Source: Candidatus Bathyarchaeota archaeon
GTDB taxonomy: Archaea > Thermoproteota > Bathyarchaeia > TCS64
Direction: 5' to 3'
DNA length: 64,000 bases
Assembly (NCBI GenBank): GCA_018396865.1
Contig: JAGTRB010000009.1
Location: forward strand, 1-64,000
Shown: positions 63,441 through 64,000 of the stretch, one piece after another
Numbering within the stretch: the first letter of the stretch is position 1
Layout: every line of letters starts with the position of its first letter
Program-made: the position numbers and the translations under genes
The notes under the pieces: model-generated
The model's input: the letters and a program-made list of their open reading frames with translations, nothing else
What the model was told of the DNA's origin: nothing
The model's database searches: none

Positions 63441-63738
63441 CCAAGAACTCAGGATGGCCATATCCACCGGAAAGGTATATTTGGGATCGAAGATGGCTTT
63501 GAGGGAGGTCCGCCGGGGGAGGGCCAAGATGTTAATATTATCCTCAAACTGCCCGGCTGAGATAGCTGAGAGATTAACTGAGTTTGGGGCCATATCGGGG
63601 GTTCCTGTTATAAGGCATACGAGGACCAGCATAGACCTAGGCGCCCTCTGCGGCAAACCCTTTCCGGTATCAGCAATAGTTATAAATGAACCCGGCAACT
63701 CAAGAATATTAAGTATGGTGAAGGTGGCTGATGCTTAG
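63427..63738 (+). CDS. rpl30e: 50S ribosomal protein L30e
   Basis: The 103-residue L7Ae-family protein has ISTGKVYLGSKMALREVRRG, ILSSNCP (RNA-binding loop) and GVPVIRHTRTSIDLGALCGK. Its place between the RNA polymerase large subunit and nusA is the standard archaeal order. A GGAGG precedes the ATG. Confidence 0.96.
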   Translation: MSVSDQELRMAISTGKVYLGSKMALREVRRGRAKMLILSSNCPAEIAERLTEFGAISGVPVIRHTRTSIDLGALCGKPFPVSAIVINEPGNSRILSMVKVADA

Positions 63739-64000
63739 CAACGTAAGGATAACGGAGAACGAGATGAAATATATAGCTCTTCTCGAGAACATGACTGGAG
63801 CTACCGTTCTAGACTGCATAATCGACGAGGAGGCTGACACAGTCATATTCGCCGTTAAGAAGGGTGATATAGGCTTAGTTGTCGGAAGAGGGGGAGAGAA
63901 GATCAGACGCTTCCGGAAGCTTATAAACAAGAACGTAGAAGTCTTCGAGTATATAGAAAACCCCGAGAAGTTCATAAGAAACGCGTTGAAGCCAGCTAGA
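63731..64000 (+). CDS. nusA: Archaeal NusA-like KH-domain protein (3' end outside window)
   Basis: The frame starts at an ATG overlapping the rpl30e stop by 8 bp and runs off the right edge after 90 codons without a stop. TENEMKYIALLENMTGATVL and IGLVVGRGGEKIRRF (a KH GxxG loop, GRGG) match archaeal NusA. This is a transcription termination/elongation-associated protein, normally ~140-150 residues and followed by rps12. GGTGG lies just upstream. Confidence 0.93.
   Translation, partial: MLSNVRITENEMKYIALLENMTGATVLDCIIDEEADTVIFAVKKGDIGLVVGRGGEKIRRFRKLINKNVEVFEYIENPEKFIRNALKPAR

Noticed and set aside
777-63738. Full-length transposases, integrases or tRNA-associated attachment sites
   Set aside because: No transposase or integrase motif and no tRNA gene was recognised anywhere in the window.

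Overview
The window reads as chromosomal DNA of an archaeon. The evidence is archaeal-type RNA polymerase genes followed by rpl30e and a KH-type NusA, an Sm-like protein beside ribosomal protein L37e, RtcB, a CTP-type riboflavin kinase fused to a winged helix, RibL-type FAD synthetase, a proteasome beta subunit, and XPB helicase with its Bax1 nuclease. Many genes start within a few bases of the expected transcription start, about 26 bp downstream of a TATA box. The largest RNA polymerase subunit is one unsplit gene, and no rpoH lies upstream of rpoB. That combination argues against ordinary Crenarchaeota and Euryarchaeota and favours a deep TACK-type lineage (Bathyarchaeia, Korarchaeia, Caldarchaeia or similar). 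I cannot place it more precisely. Heavy use of AGG/AGA and ATA codons and charged-residue-rich proteins suggest a thermophile. TTG and GTG starts are common.

Layout. 1-4.1 kb: a truncated coiled-coil protein with a 42-bp tandem repeat, a Cys-cluster protein, a membrane acyltransferase-like protein, a GNAT and a decayed PD-(D/E)XK-type gene. 4.6-10.1 kb: S2P protease, LarA-like protein, CinA-like protein, PurA, DnaJ. 10.5-15.8 kb: a plus-strand run (HypE/PurM-like protein, amidohydrolase, 3-hydroxyacyl-CoA dehydrogenase, hypothetical, SLC13 transporter), then MFS, HD protein and a second amidohydrolase. 19.8-25 kb: a regulator divergent from rtcB, both flavin-cofactor enzymes, a broken metallo-beta-lactamase gene and a sugar-nucleotide epimerase. 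26.3-33.3 kb: a DNA-repair island. 33.4-41.5 kb: DHH phosphoesterase, DUF362 Fe-S protein, epimerase and two D-aminoacylase-like enzymes. 41.5-42.6 kb: an eroded stretch with a PIN-domain remnant and an inverted repeat. 44.4-53.7 kb: a long minus-strand run of membrane proteins, radical SAM, tandem-GNAT-like, hammerhead/KOW-like, GlmL-like ATPase and JAMM protease genes. 55.3-64 kb: lsm-rpl37e and rpoB-rpoA-rpl30e-nusA.

Two regions are the best candidates for undescribed systems. First (26353-29745), a short-armed SMC ATPase carries Smc5-type C-terminal motifs. It is followed by two overlapping genes whose products look like a kleisin N-terminus and a MAGE/Nse3-type winged-helix (KITE) protein, so this may be a minimal archaeal Smc5/6-like complex. 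XPB-Bax1 lies immediately downstream. Second (44381-53231), a GlmL/MutL-like ASKHA ATPase without any glutamate-mutase subunits is followed by a hammerhead-plus-KOW-like protein and, on the same strand, a four-gene membrane module.

Other notable points: the proteasome beta subunit has Ala where the catalytic Thr1 should be; the LarA homologue appears to lack expected active-site residues; one TATA element seems to serve rtcB and its divergent neighbour; and two amidohydrolase paralogues in opposite orientation share 47 identical bases.
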